Shown one piece after another: positions 15,602-25,053 of a DNA stretch of 64,000 nt. A program made the translations under genes and the position numbers. Every line of letters starts with the position of its first letter. Position 1 is the first letter of the stretch. This stretch comes from Hyphococcus luteus (GTDB lineage Bacteria; Pseudomonadota; Alphaproteobacteria; Caulobacterales; Parvularculaceae). The stretch covers positions 1-64,000 of the forward strand of contig NZ_PJCH01000016.1 in the NCBI RefSeq assembly GCF_002943565.1, given 5' to 3'. The notes beneath the pieces are model-generated. The model had not been told where the DNA came from. It saw only the letters and a program-made list of their open reading frames with translations, and ran no database searches.

Positions 15602-15811
15602 ATGGGTTCGGGTACTAAAGCGATCGTCAAAGATCCGATCTACTGCAACGCCAGCGGCGCGCGCGAAACAGCGCCTTGCGGAGAGTACATCATCGACAAC
15701 CGATGCGACTGCGTGCTGCTTTGCAAGAACAGCGGCGAAAAGAGCTTCACCCTCTCCCTCGACGCCTTCATCCAGCACCTGACCGAAGGCCGCATCGCTT
15801 TCGTCGGCTAA
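15602..15811 (+). CDS. Small cysteine-rich hypothetical protein
   Basis: A 69-residue protein with five cysteines (YCNAS, APCGE, NRCDCVLLCKN) in a spacing that could bind a metal or form disulfides. There is no signal peptide, so a cytoplasmic metal site is more likely. A GGGGA ribosome site lies about 7 nt before the ATG. The C-terminal half (FTLSLDAFIQHLTEGRIAFVG) looks like a strand-helix-strand segment. No family is recognised. It lies convergent to the SH3 lipoprotein gene, 20 bp away. Confidence 0.55.
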   Translation: MGSGTKAIVKDPIYCNASGARETAPCGEYIIDNRCDCVLLCKNSGEKSFTLSLDAFIQHLTEGRIAFVG

Positions 15812-15831
15812 GCCGGGTCGGCTAAACCGCC

Positions 15832-16572
15832 TTAAAACTCGATCAGTTCTTCCGGCGCGTTTTCAGGCGGCGGCGGATCTTGCGCGAGGCGCCAGCCGGT
15901 TCCGTCATTGCAGGCCGCGCCTTCCCATTCATAGCGCTCGGAATAGACGTTCACCCGCTGGGTGAAATTGCGGCAGAGCAGCGGCCGGCGCATGGGGCCC
16001 CCGGCGAGTTCGAGCTCGGCGCCCGGCGCCTCGATCAGAAGATCGCCGAAAACATAGCCGCGCACCGCGCCGTCGACGGCGACAAGCATCCAGTTCCTGT
16101 CGCGAACCCGGCCCACCACGTCGACGCCGGTGCCGGACGGCAGCACTTCCACGGCCTTGTTGTCCGTGCCGGGGCCGGTGCGGATGTTCGAATTGCGCGT
16201 CAGCACGTAAAGCCCGAGCTCGGTCTCCATCACATGGGCGAGATCGAAATCGCCGCGCGCCGCCGCAATGCGCGCGCGCGGATCGGGTTTCAGATTGGCG
16301 ATGGCGTAGCCTTGCGGCGTCACTTCGCCGACGGCGCGATCGCCCCGCCAGCTCTGCGCCGAGCCTGTCTCCATGGCGCGCGTGAAGGCGGCCGCAAGCG
16401 CGTCGCGATCGCCGCCATTGAGCCGGTCTCCGGCCGGCGAGCCGCCCGCATAGTTAACGCCGCCGCTTTCGAACGGGCTGATGTCCGACAGGCTCGAACA
16501 GGCGCCGAGCGCCAGCGCCGCCATGAGCATTAACGCCGACCGCCTGAAATCCATGCGCGTTTCGCCAGCCAT
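15832..16572 (-). CDS. SH3-domain lipoprotein
   Basis: A 246-residue protein. The ATG at 16572 is chosen for the AAGGAGAAG ribosome site just upstream; an in-frame ATG 9 codons earlier has none. The lipobox is LGAC at about residue 25. The middle (residues 60-120) resembles a surface antigen-like segment (YAIANLKPDPRARI). Residues about 125-190 form a bacterial SH3 domain (YVLTRNSNIRTGPGTDNKAVEVLPSG..., RNWMLVAVDG, GYVFGDLL), which usually binds cell-wall peptides. The end is Cys-containing and Pro/Glu-rich. It is probably an outer-membrane lipoprotein contacting peptidoglycan. It is divergent from the DUF2336 gene. Confidence 0.85.
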   Translation of the reverse strand: MAGETRMDFRRSALMLMAALALGACSSLSDISPFESGGVNYAGGSPAGDRLNGGDRDALAAAFTRAMETGSAQSWRGDRAVGEVTPQGYAIANLKPDPRARIAAARGDFDLAHVMETELGLYVLTRNSNIRTGPGTDNKAVEVLPSGTGVDVVGRVRDRNWMLVAVDGAVRGYVFGDLLIEAPGAELELAGGPMRRPLLCRNFTQRVNVYSERYEWEGAACNDGTGWRLAQDPPPPENAPEELIEF

Positions 16573-16655
16573 CCGGTCTTCTCCTTTGCATCGACTCAAT
16601 CGACGGATTTTTTACCTTTGTTGCACACTCTGCCCGGCTTGTGGAGTGAGCGGCG

Positions 16656-17810
16656 ATGACGGCGGGAGCATCTCGGCTTTTAGAGCTGATGGACAAGGCT
16701 AATGACGCCGCGCCGAACGCGCGCAGCGCTCTGTTGCGCGCGCTCGCCGATATTTTCCTTGCCGGACCGGACCGTTTCAGCCCCGCCGAACGGGAACATT
16801 TCGACGCCATTCTCACCGTCCTCATCCGGGAGACGGCGCCGGCCCTGCGCCGTGAAATCGCCGAACGCCTCGCCGACGCGCCCGCCGCCCCGAAAGGCGT
16901 TCTTCTGACGCTCGCGCGCGACGAGATCAATGTCGCCGAACCGGTGCTGCGCCGGTCGAAGGCGCTCTCCGACCAGGACCTCATCGCCGTCATCGGCGAG
17001 CGCGGCCCCGCCCATATGAAGGCCGTCGCCCGGCGCCGCGAGATCGGCGAAGCCGTTTCGGAAATCCTTGCCGAACAAGGCGATGACGAAACCCTTGTCT
17101 GTCTTGCGAAAAACCAGGGCGCGCGCTTTTCCCTGCGCGCCATCCACACGCTGATCCACGAAGCGCGCCGCCGCCAGGCGCTGCAGGAGCCGCTCACCGG
17201 ACGTCACGACCTGCCGCCGCAGCTTTTGACGCAGCTTTATTTCTTCGTCTCCACGCATCTCAAAAAGGAGATTCTCGCCCGCGCCGACTTCCTCGACCCG
17301 TCGCTTGTCGATGTCGCGGTCACGGCGAACCGCCGCCGCGTGCTCGATCAGGCGATGCGCGAGGCAGAAGCCCAGCACTCCGACGCCAAGCGCTTCATCG
17401 CCGACGCGATCCGCGCCGGGGCCGTCGACGAGGCGCTCCTGAAATCGCTTATTTCAGAAAAGCAGTATACGGAATTTCTCTTCGCCTTCGCCTGGCTCGC
17501 CGGCGTCGACATGAGCGCCGCCCAGACGATCCTGAAAGACCGGACCTTCGAATCCCTCGCCGTCGTCTGCCGCGCCGCGGGGATCGAACACCAGACTTTC
17601 GCCAAGATCGTTTTCAGCCTGCGCCGCGACAACGACGCCAAGGCGAAGGCGCTGAGGATCCTCGACATCTATGAGAAAGTGCCGGCCGAAGCGGCGGAGC
17701 GCATCATGCGCTTCTGGCGCATGCGCACCAAAGAAGGCCGCGACGCCGCCTTCATGAGCTATGGCGAGGACGAAGCGGCTGAGCCCGGCAGGCAAACGGG
17801 CGCGCTTTAA
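16656..17810 (+). CDS. DUF2336 protein (first of two)
   Basis: A 384-residue soluble, almost entirely helical repeat protein. Features typical of DUF2336 are present: an N-terminal helical bundle (LLRALADIFLAGPDRFSPAEREHF), HEAT-like repeats in the middle (REIAERLADAPAAPKGVLLTLARDEINVAEPVL, DLIAVIGERGPAHMKAVARRREI) and the conserved C-terminal block (FAWLAGVDMSAAQTILKDRTFESLAVVCRAAGI). The family is largely alphaproteobacterial and has no established function. A paralogue lies at 41190-42428. A hairpin overlaps the stop codon (17799-17822). Confidence 0.85.
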   Translation: MTAGASRLLELMDKANDAAPNARSALLRALADIFLAGPDRFSPAEREHFDAILTVLIRETAPALRREIAERLADAPAAPKGVLLTLARDEINVAEPVLRRSKALSDQDLIAVIGERGPAHMKAVARRREIGEAVSEILAEQGDDETLVCLAKNQGARFSLRAIHTLIHEARRRQALQEPLTGRHDLPPQLLTQLYFFVSTHLKKEILARADFLDPSLVDVAVTANRRRVLDQAMREAEAQHSDAKRFIADAIRAGAVDEALLKSLISEKQYTEFLFAFAWLAGVDMSAAQTILKDRTFESLAVVCRAAGIEHQTFAKIVFSLRRDNDAKAKALRILDIYEKVPAEAAERIMRFWRMRTKEGRDAAFMSYGEDEAAEPGRQTGAL

Positions 17811-17836
17811 AAGAAGCGCGCCTGAGAACACCAAGC

Positions 17837-18169
17837 CTAATCCAGAAAGGCCCGCCCCTCGCGGTCCTCGATCTCGACGACCCACAGGTCCGGATCGATG
17901 GAGACTTCCTTTTCGAGCCAGCGGTCGATTTTCGCTTCGATGTCTTCGCTGCTTTCTTCTTCAAACGGCTCGCGCCAGACCGGATTGCCGTCGAGGTCGC
18001 GGCTCTGAACGTAAAGCTTAGCCGCGCCCGGCCCCTGATAAAGCTTCACCGCCACCGCGCCCGCATCCGGGTCGCCGCGCCGCACGACGACCGCAAAGGC
18101 GCCTTCGCCTTGCGCCCGGCGCAGCTGCGCCGAGACGCGGATTTCGGTTTTAAGGCGCGGTTCGGTCAT
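17837..18169 (-). CDS. DUF1491 protein
   Basis: A 110-residue protein that matches the small alphaproteobacterial DUF1491 family: an N-terminal strand region RLKTEIRVSAQLRRAQGEG, the GDPDAGAVAVKL centre and the WLVV-type C-terminus (EKEVSIDPDLWVVEIEDREGRAFLD). Function is unknown. It lies 47 bp downstream of the histidine kinase gene on the same strand and may be cotranscribed with it; it is convergent with the DUF2336 gene. Confidence 0.85.
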   Translation of the reverse strand: MTEPRLKTEIRVSAQLRRAQGEGAFAVVVRRGDPDAGAVAVKLYQGPGAAKLYVQSRDLDGNPVWREPFEEESSEDIEAKIDRWLEKEVSIDPDLWVVEIEDREGRAFLD

Positions 18170-18216
18170 AAGGCGAAGCTGGCGCGGACTGCAGAACCCG
18201 TCAACGTCAAGACGCG

Positions 18217-19494
18217 TTAAGCCGCGCTGCGGCCGTTCTTGCCGGTTTCCTGGCCGGGCAGCGCATCGTCGCCGGCTTCTTTTTCGGCAAGAGCCGCGCG
18301 TTCGCGGCGGAACTGCGCGACCCGGTCGAGCTGGCTCTGGATGTCGCCGCCGACGGAGAGCCCCTCGCCGGCCATGTCGGCGAGCGACTTGCGCACGGGG
18401 AGCGAGAGCGTCGCGACGGCGCCTTCCCCCGGCGCGGAGGAAAGCTCGAGCGCGCCGCCATGAAGCTTGGCGAGCGAGAAAGCGAGCGACAGGCCGAGGC
18501 CCGACCCCGGCGCGCCCCGGACGCCGCTTTTATGGAGCCCGGTAAAGCGCTCGCCGAGACGGGCGAGCGCCATCTGGCTCATGCCGACGCCGGTGTCGGA
18601 AACCCGGAAGACAAGGACGCCGTCTTTTTCAAAGACCTTAAGGCCGACTTCACCGGCCTCGGTGAACTTCACCGCATTGGAAAGAAGATTGATCAGGATC
18701 TGTTTGACCGCGCGGGCGTCGAGCATGGTCTCGGGCAGGCCCTCGGCGATCTCGACGCGCAAGGTCAGCCCCGCCTTTTCCGCCTCGCCGCGAATCATCT
18801 CCGCGCAAGCCTTCGCCAGCGGGCCGGGCTCGGCGAGCGCCGGGGCGAGCTGGTAGCGCCCGGCGTCGAGCTTGGCGCGATCGAGGATGGCGGCGATGAG
18901 GTCGGCGAGATGGCCGCCGGACGAGCGGATATGGCCGGCATATTCCCGGTATTTTTCATTGCCGAGCGGGCCGAAGGTTTCCTGCTCCATGGCGTCGGCG
19001 AAACCGAGAATGGCGTTGAGCGGGGTTTTGAGCTCGTGGCTGAGATCGGCCAGCAGCTCCGGCGAGACGCCCTTCGAGGACGCATCCTCGGCAGGCGCCA
19101 TGCGGTCGGCGCGCGCCGCGGCGAGCTCGGCCCCGCGGTCGCGGATCAGCGCCGTCAGGCCCGCCCCGCGCCGGGCGAGGGAAATCTCGGCGAAAAGCGG
19201 CGGCTGGCCGGGCCGCAGGAGCCGGACGCAGACCCGCTCGGCGGGGCCGCCTTTTTCCGCCGCGCCGGCGCGCGCCAGCGCGTCTTTGAGGCCCGCCCGG
19301 TCCTCCCGGGCGATGAAATCGGCGAGCGCGCGGGCGGAAAGGCCGCCCTCCGCGCCGATCAGCGCCTCGGCCCCGGGGCTCGCCGAGCGCACCGTCCCGT
19401 CGGCGCTCAGCGCCAGCACGGGATCGCCCGCGCCCGAGCGCCATTGCGGCCCGCGCGGCTGAAGACCCAGAAGTGAGGCGAGGCGAAAGCCCAT
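18217..19494 (-). CDS. Soluble PAS-containing sensor histidine kinase
   Basis: A 425-residue protein without membrane segments. Residues 25-120 form a PAS-like sensor (VLALSADGTVRSASPGAEALIGAEGG). The HisKA dimerisation helix carries the phospho-acceptor histidine in DLSHELKTPLNAILGFADAM near residue 150. The ATPase domain follows with the N box (NLLSNAVKFT), G1 (VSDTGVGM) and G2 (GSGLGLSLAFSLAKLHGG). The last 70 residues are an extra tail. The H-box form resembles the PdhS/DivL-type kinases of alphaproteobacterial cell-cycle signalling, but similarity at that level is common, so this is a suggestion. No response regulator is adjacent. Confidence 0.9.
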   Translation of the reverse strand: MGFRLASLLGLQPRGPQWRSGAGDPVLALSADGTVRSASPGAEALIGAEGGLSARALADFIAREDRAGLKDALARAGAAEKGGPAERVCVRLLRPGQPPLFAEISLARRGAGLTALIRDRGAELAAARADRMAPAEDASSKGVSPELLADLSHELKTPLNAILGFADAMEQETFGPLGNEKYREYAGHIRSSGGHLADLIAAILDRAKLDAGRYQLAPALAEPGPLAKACAEMIRGEAEKAGLTLRVEIAEGLPETMLDARAVKQILINLLSNAVKFTEAGEVGLKVFEKDGVLVFRVSDTGVGMSQMALARLGERFTGLHKSGVRGAPGSGLGLSLAFSLAKLHGGALELSSAPGEGAVATLSLPVRKSLADMAGEGLSVGGDIQSQLDRVAQFRRERAALAEKEAGDDALPGQETGKNGRSAA

Positions 19495-19803
19495 GAATGC
19501 CGGTCCCGGTTCAAAGGCCGCCGGCGCAAAGGACGGGCGGCCCGATTCGTTAACGCGCCTTCACCATGCGCCAGGCGTCGTTAACAAAAGATAAATCGCC
19601 TTTTTGGCGGAAATCGTGGGATTTCGGGGCGAAAAGCCGTTTTGCGGGGCCCGGTTTCCCGGGCGAATATTAATATTTCGGATGGGCGCCGCGGACCGGT
19701 CGAATTTGATAATAATTTCGCTAGGATGATGAGCGCTGTCTTAAAAATTGGGGCGATAACGTGGCGGCTCACGTCTTGGACCGCCATTTGGGAGAATGAC
19801 TTG

Positions 19804-20838
19804 ATGTCGCGTAATTTAAAGGGGATGCGCGCCGGCAAAGCCGCCCCCAGGGCCAAGCCCCGATCCAGTTTGCGCCTGCACGCCGCTATCGTCGCGGTGA
19901 TGGCCGGCCTCGCCGCCAGCACCGTGGCCGCGGATACGCTGGCCCAGCCGAAAGACAACACGCTGGAGCGCGAAGCGGCCAATTACATCCGCTATCGCGA
20001 GGACGTCGCCGCGATCGAGGCGATGCCCTTCACCAACGCCGAAGTGACCCGGGAGGCGCATCGCCGCCTCGCCGCCCACGATCCCGAAAAAATCGCCTCG
20101 GGCTGGGTCGCCTATGCGGCGCTCGTCGCCTCGGACCAGCCGGAATTCGCAAAATCCCTGGAAAAAGAAATCAGCAAAAAGCCGAACCGCCGCAAGGGCG
20201 AGCTCGGCGGCGTCGACGGGCTGATGTCGCACGCCGCGCAGGATCCGGATTATCTGCGCAACCTGCCGGGCGCCGACAAGGCGGTGCGGGCGGTGCTCGC
20301 CATGACCGTCCAGGACGGCGCGCGCATCACCGAGCTTGGCGAAGCCTTCAAGACCCAGGCCTACGCCATGCAGAAAACGAGCTGGGGCAAAAAGAAAATC
20401 TCCCCGAGCCAGAAGCGCATTTCAGAGGCGGCGACTTTCGGCGCCTCGCGCGGCGCGCCGCCGGCGCCGCATTTCGCCTATGCGTCGAATGACGGCGTCC
20501 TTGCGCCCTCGCTCGCCAGCGCCAACGAAGAATGGGCCGCCGACTGGGGCGAAGGCGCCGGGCAAGGCAAGATGACCGAAAAGAACGCGGAAGTGATCGT
20601 CGACCGCATTCTCATTCTCGCCGCGCGCTATTCGACCGACTCGCTCAATCCGAAAATCGTCAAGGCCTATGCGACGAACACCAAATCCGAGCGCTGCCTG
20701 TCCATGGCGAAGCTGACGCTGGATCAGTGCATCGCCGCGACGCGCACGCCTTACGAGGAAGCGTTCTGCCTCGGCGAGCACGGGCTGAAAGACGTCGCGA
20801 CCTGCACCGGCTGGGTGGCCGGCGCCGGCGCCAGCTGA
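19804..20838 (+). CDS. Exported or membrane-anchored hypothetical protein
   Basis: A 344-residue protein; the ATG at 19804 follows a GGGAGA ribosome site. Residues 30-52 form the hydrophobic part of a signal sequence (LHAAIVAVMAGLAASTVAADTLA). The mature part is mostly helical and has two conserved-looking cysteine pairs near the C-terminus (ERCLSMAKLTLDQCIAA, EAFCLGEHGLKDVATC). No family recognised. It has its own terminator and sits before the trehalose operon. A short palindrome (20846-20865) directly follows the gene. Confidence 0.6.
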   Translation: MSRNLKGMRAGKAAPRAKPRSSLRLHAAIVAVMAGLAASTVAADTLAQPKDNTLEREAANYIRYREDVAAIEAMPFTNAEVTREAHRRLAAHDPEKIASGWVAYAALVASDQPEFAKSLEKEISKKPNRRKGELGGVDGLMSHAAQDPDYLRNLPGADKAVRAVLAMTVQDGARITELGEAFKTQAYAMQKTSWGKKKISPSQKRISEAATFGASRGAPPAPHFAYASNDGVLAPSLASANEEWAADWGEGAGQGKMTEKNAEVIVDRILILAARYSTDSLNPKIVKAYATNTKSERCLSMAKLTLDQCIAATRTPYEEAFCLGEHGLKDVATCTGWVAGAGAS

Positions 20839-20891
20839 TAAAAATATATTCCGTAAGCGGAATATTGTTGCGCCAACGATGAGAACGGAAA

Positions 20892-20923
20892 AGAGGCCGC
20901 CCTTCAGGGGCGGCCTCTTTTTT
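20892..20923 (+). terminator. Terminator after the 19804 gene
   Basis: A perfect 11-bp stem (20892-20902 with 20908-20918) is followed by six T. Confidence 0.9.
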
Positions 20924-21022
20924 GACCCGGCGGTCTGTTTTCGCCTTTTGCAAACCTTTCGCAGAAAAGCAGGCCGCTTTTCTTTGAAATTTTCGCCAAT
21001 ATGGCGTATTGTGCGCTGCACA

Positions 21023-21047
21023 GGAACTTTTTCGGACGCACCGCCTT
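21023..21047 (+). promoter_or_regulatory. Possible EcfG-type promoter of the trehalose operon
   Basis: GGAAC at 21023-21027 and CCTT 16 bp later resemble the general stress sigma factor EcfG promoter (GGAAC-N16/17-CGTT), with one mismatch in the -10 element. Trehalose genes are common EcfG targets. The match is short, so it is weak evidence. Confidence 0.3.
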
Positions 21048-21100
21048 TGAGATAACGCGCATCGAATTCTCACCGGGCTGAAATTCCTACGGGATCTAAA

Positions 21101-22480
21101 ATGAGCCGCCTTGTCGCCATTTCGAACCGGACCGCCGTCGATCCAAAAGCGCGCGCGGGCGGGCTTGCGGTCGCCGTCTGGGAATCGCTGAAGGCCACAG
21201 GAGGCCTATGGTTCGGCTGGAGCGGCGACATCGTCGAGGAAGGCCCGCGCTCAAACACCTTGCACGCTCATTATGACGAAGGGGTCGAGTTCCTGCTCAC
21301 CGACCTCACCCAGGAAGAGCATGACGGCTATTACCTGAATTACGCCAACCGCGTGATCTGGCCGGTGTTTCATTACCGGATCGATCTCGCCTGGTTCGAC
21401 CGCGACGCGTTTACAGTCTATGCGGCGGTCAATCAGCGCATCGCCCGCCAGGTCGAGCCGCGGCTCCGGAACGGCGACATCGTCTGGGTGCATGATTACC
21501 ACTTCCTTTTAATGGCTGACGGCTTGCGCAACGCCGGCTGGGAAGGCCCCATCGGCTTTTTCCTCCATATTCCCTTTCCGGCGCCGGAAGTTTTTGCGGC
21601 CCTGCCCGAGCATCACTGGATCGCGCGGGCGATGTGCGCTTATGACGTCGTCGGCTTCCAGGCCGAGCGCGACCGTTATAATTTCATTCAATATCTCATC
21701 GAGGAATGCGGCGGCGAGGATCTCGGCGACGGGCGCGTGCAGGCCTTCGACCATACGCTGACGGTCAAGGCCTATCCCATCGGCATCGACGCGCAAGGCT
21801 TTGTCGAGGCCGCGCATTCGGACAAGGCCGACGAAGCCGCGCAGCGCATCGGCCAGTTCCTCGGCCAGCGCGATCTCGTCATCGGCGTCGACCGCATGGA
21901 TTATTCGAAAGGCCTGCCGCAACGTTTCGAGGCCGTGGGGCGGCTGTTCGACAATTTCCCCGACACGCGCGGCAAGGTTTCGGTAACGCAGATCACCCCG
22001 CCCTCGCGCTCGAAGGTCGAGGAATATCAGGAGCTCCGGGTCGAGCTCGACCAGCTTGCGGGCCGCATCAACGGCGATTACGGCGATCTCGACTGGATTC
22101 CGCTGCGCTATCTCGCCCGCTCCTACACGCGCGAAGAGCTCGCGGGGCTTTTTCGCATCGCCCGCGTCGGCCTCGTCACGCCCTTGCGCGACGGCATGAA
22201 CCTCGTGTGTAAGGAATTCGTCATGGCGCAGGACGAAAACGACCCCGGCGTCCTCATCCTGTCGGAATTCGCGGGCGCCGCCGAACAGCTGCAGGATGCG
22301 CTGATCGTCAATCCTCACGATACGGATGACGTGGCCGAAGCCATCCACGCCGCGCTCACCATGTCGCTCGACGAACGCCAGCGGCGCTGGCGACGCTTGC
22401 GCGACATCACGGTGGAGCAGGATGTCTCGTGGTGGCGCGAAAAGTTTCTCGCCGATCTCGCCCCGGGCGGGCTTTCCTGA
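21101..22480 (+). CDS. otsA: Trehalose-6-phosphate synthase
   Basis: OtsA joins UDP-glucose and glucose-6-phosphate to trehalose-6-phosphate in the cytoplasm (GT20 family). The 459 residues are the usual length. Visible motifs are the N-terminal SNRTAVD and [38 protein letters not shown] for nucleotide-sugar binding and [20 protein letters not shown] near the C-terminus. It starts a three-gene operon with otsB 25 bp downstream. The operon provides the osmolyte trehalose, for osmotic and desiccation stress. Confidence 0.96.
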   Translation: MSRLVAISNRTAVDPKARAGGLAVAVWESLKATGGLWFGWSGDIVEEGPRSNTLHAHYDEGVEFLLTDLTQEEHDGYYLNYANRVIWPVFHYRIDLAWFDRDAFTVYAAVNQRIARQVEPRLRNGDIVWVHDYHFLLMADGLRNAGWEGPIGFFLHIPFPAPEVFAALPEHHWIARAMCAYDVVGFQAERDRYNFIQYLIEECGGEDLGDGRVQAFDHTLTVKAYPIGIDAQGFVEAAHSDKADEAAQRIGQFLGQRDLVIGVDRMDYSKGLPQRFEAVGRLFDNFPDTRGKVSVTQITPPSRSKVEEYQELRVELDQLAGRINGDYGDLDWIPLRYLARSYTREELAGLFRIARVGLVTPLRDGMNLVCKEFVMAQDENDPGVLILSEFAGAAEQLQDALIVNPHDTDDVAEAIHAALTMSLDERQRRWRRLRDITVEQDVSWWREKFLADLAPGGLS

Positions 22481-22505
22481 TCCGCGCGCCAGGGTTTCGA
22501 ACATC

Positions 22506-23258
22506 ATGACGTCCCAAAAGCCGCCCCTGCCCGGCCCGCCTTTGCCCGAGCCCCCCTTGCCGGGCCCCGGCGATGCGCTGTTCCTCGATTTCGACGGCAC
22601 GCTCACGGCGCTGCGCGACGATCCCGATGCGGTCTGGCTGCCCGACGGCGGCGCGGCGGTTTTAACGGCGCTTTCCGGAAAACTCGGCGGCGCGCTCGCC
22701 GTCATCAGCGGGCGCGGCATTGTCGATCTCGCGAAACGCGCGCCCGCCGGCCTGTGGCGCATCGGCGGGCACGGGCTCGATATCTGCGCGCCGGGCGAAG
22801 ACCCGGCCGGCGCCGCGCACGCCGCCCCGGCCCTGCTCGTCAACGCCCTCAAAAGGCTCGCGGCGGACACGTCCGGCGCGCGGCTTGAAGAAAAAGGCGG
22901 CGTTCTCGCCCTGCATTACCGCGCCGCGCCGGAAGCGGGCGAAGCGCTCGCCGCGGCCATGACGGAAATTTTACGCGATATTGACGGCTATCGTCTTCAA
23001 TCGGGCAAAATGGTGCTCGAAGCCAAACCTTTCGGCGCCCACAAAGGCCGCGCGCTGGCGGCGATGATGGAAAACCCGCCTTTTGCCGGCCGGACGCCGG
23101 TCATGGTAGGCGACGACGCAACCGATGAAGACGCCATTGCTTTCGCCATCGATGCGGGCGGCGAAGGCGTCAAGGTCGGCCCGGGAGAAAGCCGCGCGCG
23201 CTTTCGCCTTTCCGGCCCGGCCGATGTTTGGCGATGGCTGGAGGCGGCGGCTTCATGA
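22506..23258 (+). CDS. otsB: Trehalose-6-phosphate phosphatase
   Basis: OtsB removes phosphate from trehalose-6-phosphate. The 250-residue HAD protein has motif I DFDGTLT with the nucleophile and acid/base aspartates, the VISGRG motif II region and motif IV GDDATDED. The ATG at 22506 opens with an unusual proline-rich leader (PPLPGPPLPEPPLPGPGD) before the core; an internal start is not obvious, so this leader is probably translated. The stop codon overlaps the next start (ATGA at 23255-23258), indicating translational coupling with the GH15 gene. Confidence 0.94.
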   Translation: MTSQKPPLPGPPLPEPPLPGPGDALFLDFDGTLTALRDDPDAVWLPDGGAAVLTALSGKLGGALAVISGRGIVDLAKRAPAGLWRIGGHGLDICAPGEDPAGAAHAAPALLVNALKRLAADTSGARLEEKGGVLALHYRAAPEAGEALAAAMTEILRDIDGYRLQSGKMVLEAKPFGAHKGRALAAMMENPPFAGRTPVMVGDDATDEDAIAFAIDAGGEGVKVGPGESRARFRLSGPADVWRWLEAAAS

Positions 23259-25051
23259 ATCCAAAGATCACCCGCAACGGGCGGCCCAATCTTGAGCTCG
23301 GCATTATCGGCAACGGCACCATAGCGGCGCTGATCGACGAAAAGGCCGACCTCGTCTGGATGTGCCTGCCGCGGTTCGACGGCGAGCCGGTGTTCAACCG
23401 TCTCATCGGCGGCGGCGGCGTTTTTTCCATCGAACTGTCCGGTTGTTGCAAGACGCGCCAGCGCTACCACAAAAACACCGCGATTCTCGAAACCGTGCTC
23501 GAAGCCGAAGACGGCTCTTCCGTGTGCATCACCGATTTCGCGCCGCGTTTTTTCGACCGGGGCCGCACCTTCCGGCCCGCCTCCGTCGTGCGCCGGGTGA
23601 CGCCCTTGCGCGGCATGCCGAAAATCTCGGTGACCCTGACGCCGCAGACCGGCCTGGGGGCTGAGGACATGGCGCCGATGCGCGGCGTCTCGCATATCCG
23701 CTTCAAGAACGATCATGCGGGCTTTCGCGTCACCACCGACGCGCCGGTCTCCTACGTTGCGGCGCAACGCGAATTCGTGCTCGCCAACGAGCTGCATTTT
23801 ATTCTTGGTCCGGACGAATCGCTTTCGGACAACCCGGCCGTCATGGCGTCGGAATGGGAAAAGCGCACCTGCGAGGACTGGCGCGGCTGGGCGCGCCGGC
23901 TGGCGACCCCGCCGCTCTGGCAGGACGCGGTCATCCGCGCCGCGATCACCTTGAAGCTTTGCGTTTATGAAGAAACCGGCGGCATTGTCGCGGCGCTGAC
24001 CACCTCGATCCCCGAACACGCCGACTCCGAGCGCAACTGGGATTACCGGTACTGCTGGCTGCGCGACGCTTACTTCACCGTGACGGCGCTTAACCGCCTG
24101 TCCGCGGTCGGCACCCTCGAACGCTATCTGGCTTATCTTCGAAACACGGTCGCGCACACCAAGGGCGGGCATATTCAACCGGTTTACGGGATTTCGCTGG
24201 AAGAAGACCTGAAAGAGGAAAACGCGACCGACCTCGAAGGCTATCGCGGCATGGGCCCCGTGCGCTTCGGCAATCAGGCGGCCGAACATGTTCAGCACGA
24301 TGTCTACGGCCATGTCATTCTCGGCGCGTCCCAGGCGTTTTTCGACGAGCGTCTTCTCGCCAAGGCTGGGACGCACGAATTCGAGCAGTTCGAACTGGTG
24401 GGCGAGCGCGCCTATGCGGTCTACAACACGCCGGACGCCGGCATCTGGGAATATCGCGGCCGCGCCAGCGTGCACACCTCCTCGGCGATCATGTGCTGGG
24501 CCGCCTGCGACCGGCTTTCGCGCATCGCCGATCATCTCGGCCGCGACGACCGCGCCGCCTATTGGCGCGGGCGCGCCGACGCCATGCGCGCGGTGATCCT
24601 GAAAGAAGCCTGGAACGAAGAGCGCAACGCCTTTGCCGGCGCCTTCGGCGGCAAGGATCTCGACGCCTCGGTTCTCCTGATGGCGGAAATCGGCTTCATC
24701 GACCCGAAAGATCCGCGCTATGTGGCGACGGTCGAGCGCATCGACGAAGAGCTGCGCGAGGGCTATCACGTCTACCGCTATCGCGCGGAAGACGATTTCG
24801 GCAAGCCGCAGACCGCCTTCACCGCCTGCACCTTCTGGCATATCGACGCGCTTGCGCGCATCGGCCGCAAGGACGAGGCGCGCGCCATGTTCGAGGACGT
24901 GCTCGCGCACCGCACGCGGCTCGGCATTTTGTCCGAGGACATCGACGTCGCGAAAGGCGAGCTTTGGGGGAACTTCCCGCAGACCTATTCCATGGCCGGC
25001 ATCATCAACGCCGCCGCGCTTTTATCCCCGCGCTGGGACGAAGTGGTCTAG
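23255..25051 (+). CDS. Glycoside hydrolase family 15 protein (trehalase or glucoamylase type)
   Basis: A 598-residue cytoplasmic protein with an N-terminal beta-sandwich domain (LGIIGNGTIAALID..., MCLPRFDGEPVF) and a C-terminal (alpha/alpha)6 barrel. GH15 signatures are NWDYRYCWLRDAYFTVTAL and the late GELWGNFPQTYSMAGIINAA segment. Family members hydrolyse alpha-glucosidic bonds with inversion. Coupling to otsB argues for trehalose turnover (GH15 trehalases are known), although alpha-glucan hydrolysis remains possible. The start is the ATG overlapping the otsB stop, with GGAGG upstream. Confidence 0.9.
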   Translation: MNPKITRNGRPNLELGIIGNGTIAALIDEKADLVWMCLPRFDGEPVFNRLIGGGGVFSIELSGCCKTRQRYHKNTAILETVLEAEDGSSVCITDFAPRFFDRGRTFRPASVVRRVTPLRGMPKISVTLTPQTGLGAEDMAPMRGVSHIRFKNDHAGFRVTTDAPVSYVAAQREFVLANELHFILGPDESLSDNPAVMASEWEKRTCEDWRGWARRLATPPLWQDAVIRAAITLKLCVYEETGGIVAALTTSIPEHADSERNWDYRYCWLRDAYFTVTALNRLSAVGTLERYLAYLRNTVAHTKGGHIQPVYGISLEEDLKEENATDLEGYRGMGPVRFGNQAAEHVQHDVYGHVILGASQAFFDERLLAKAGTHEFEQFELVGERAYAVYNTPDAGIWEYRGRASVHTSSAIMCWAACDRLSRIADHLGRDDRAAYWRGRADAMRAVILKEAWNEERNAFAGAFGGKDLDASVLLMAEIGFIDPKDPRYVATVERIDEELREGYHVYRYRAEDDFGKPQTAFTACTFWHIDALARIGRKDEARAMFEDVLAHRTRLGILSEDIDVAKGELWGNFPQTYSMAGIINAAALLSPRWDEVV

Positions 25052-25053
25052 GG

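Noticed and set aside
20846-20865. ATATTCCG/CGGAATAT palindrome after the 19804 gene as a terminator
   Set aside because: No T-run follows and a much stronger terminator lies 27 bp further on.
21509-24910. Very long minus-strand frames across otsA, otsB and the GH15 gene
   Set aside because: High GC in third positions of the true genes opens the opposite frame; the translated text has no domains.
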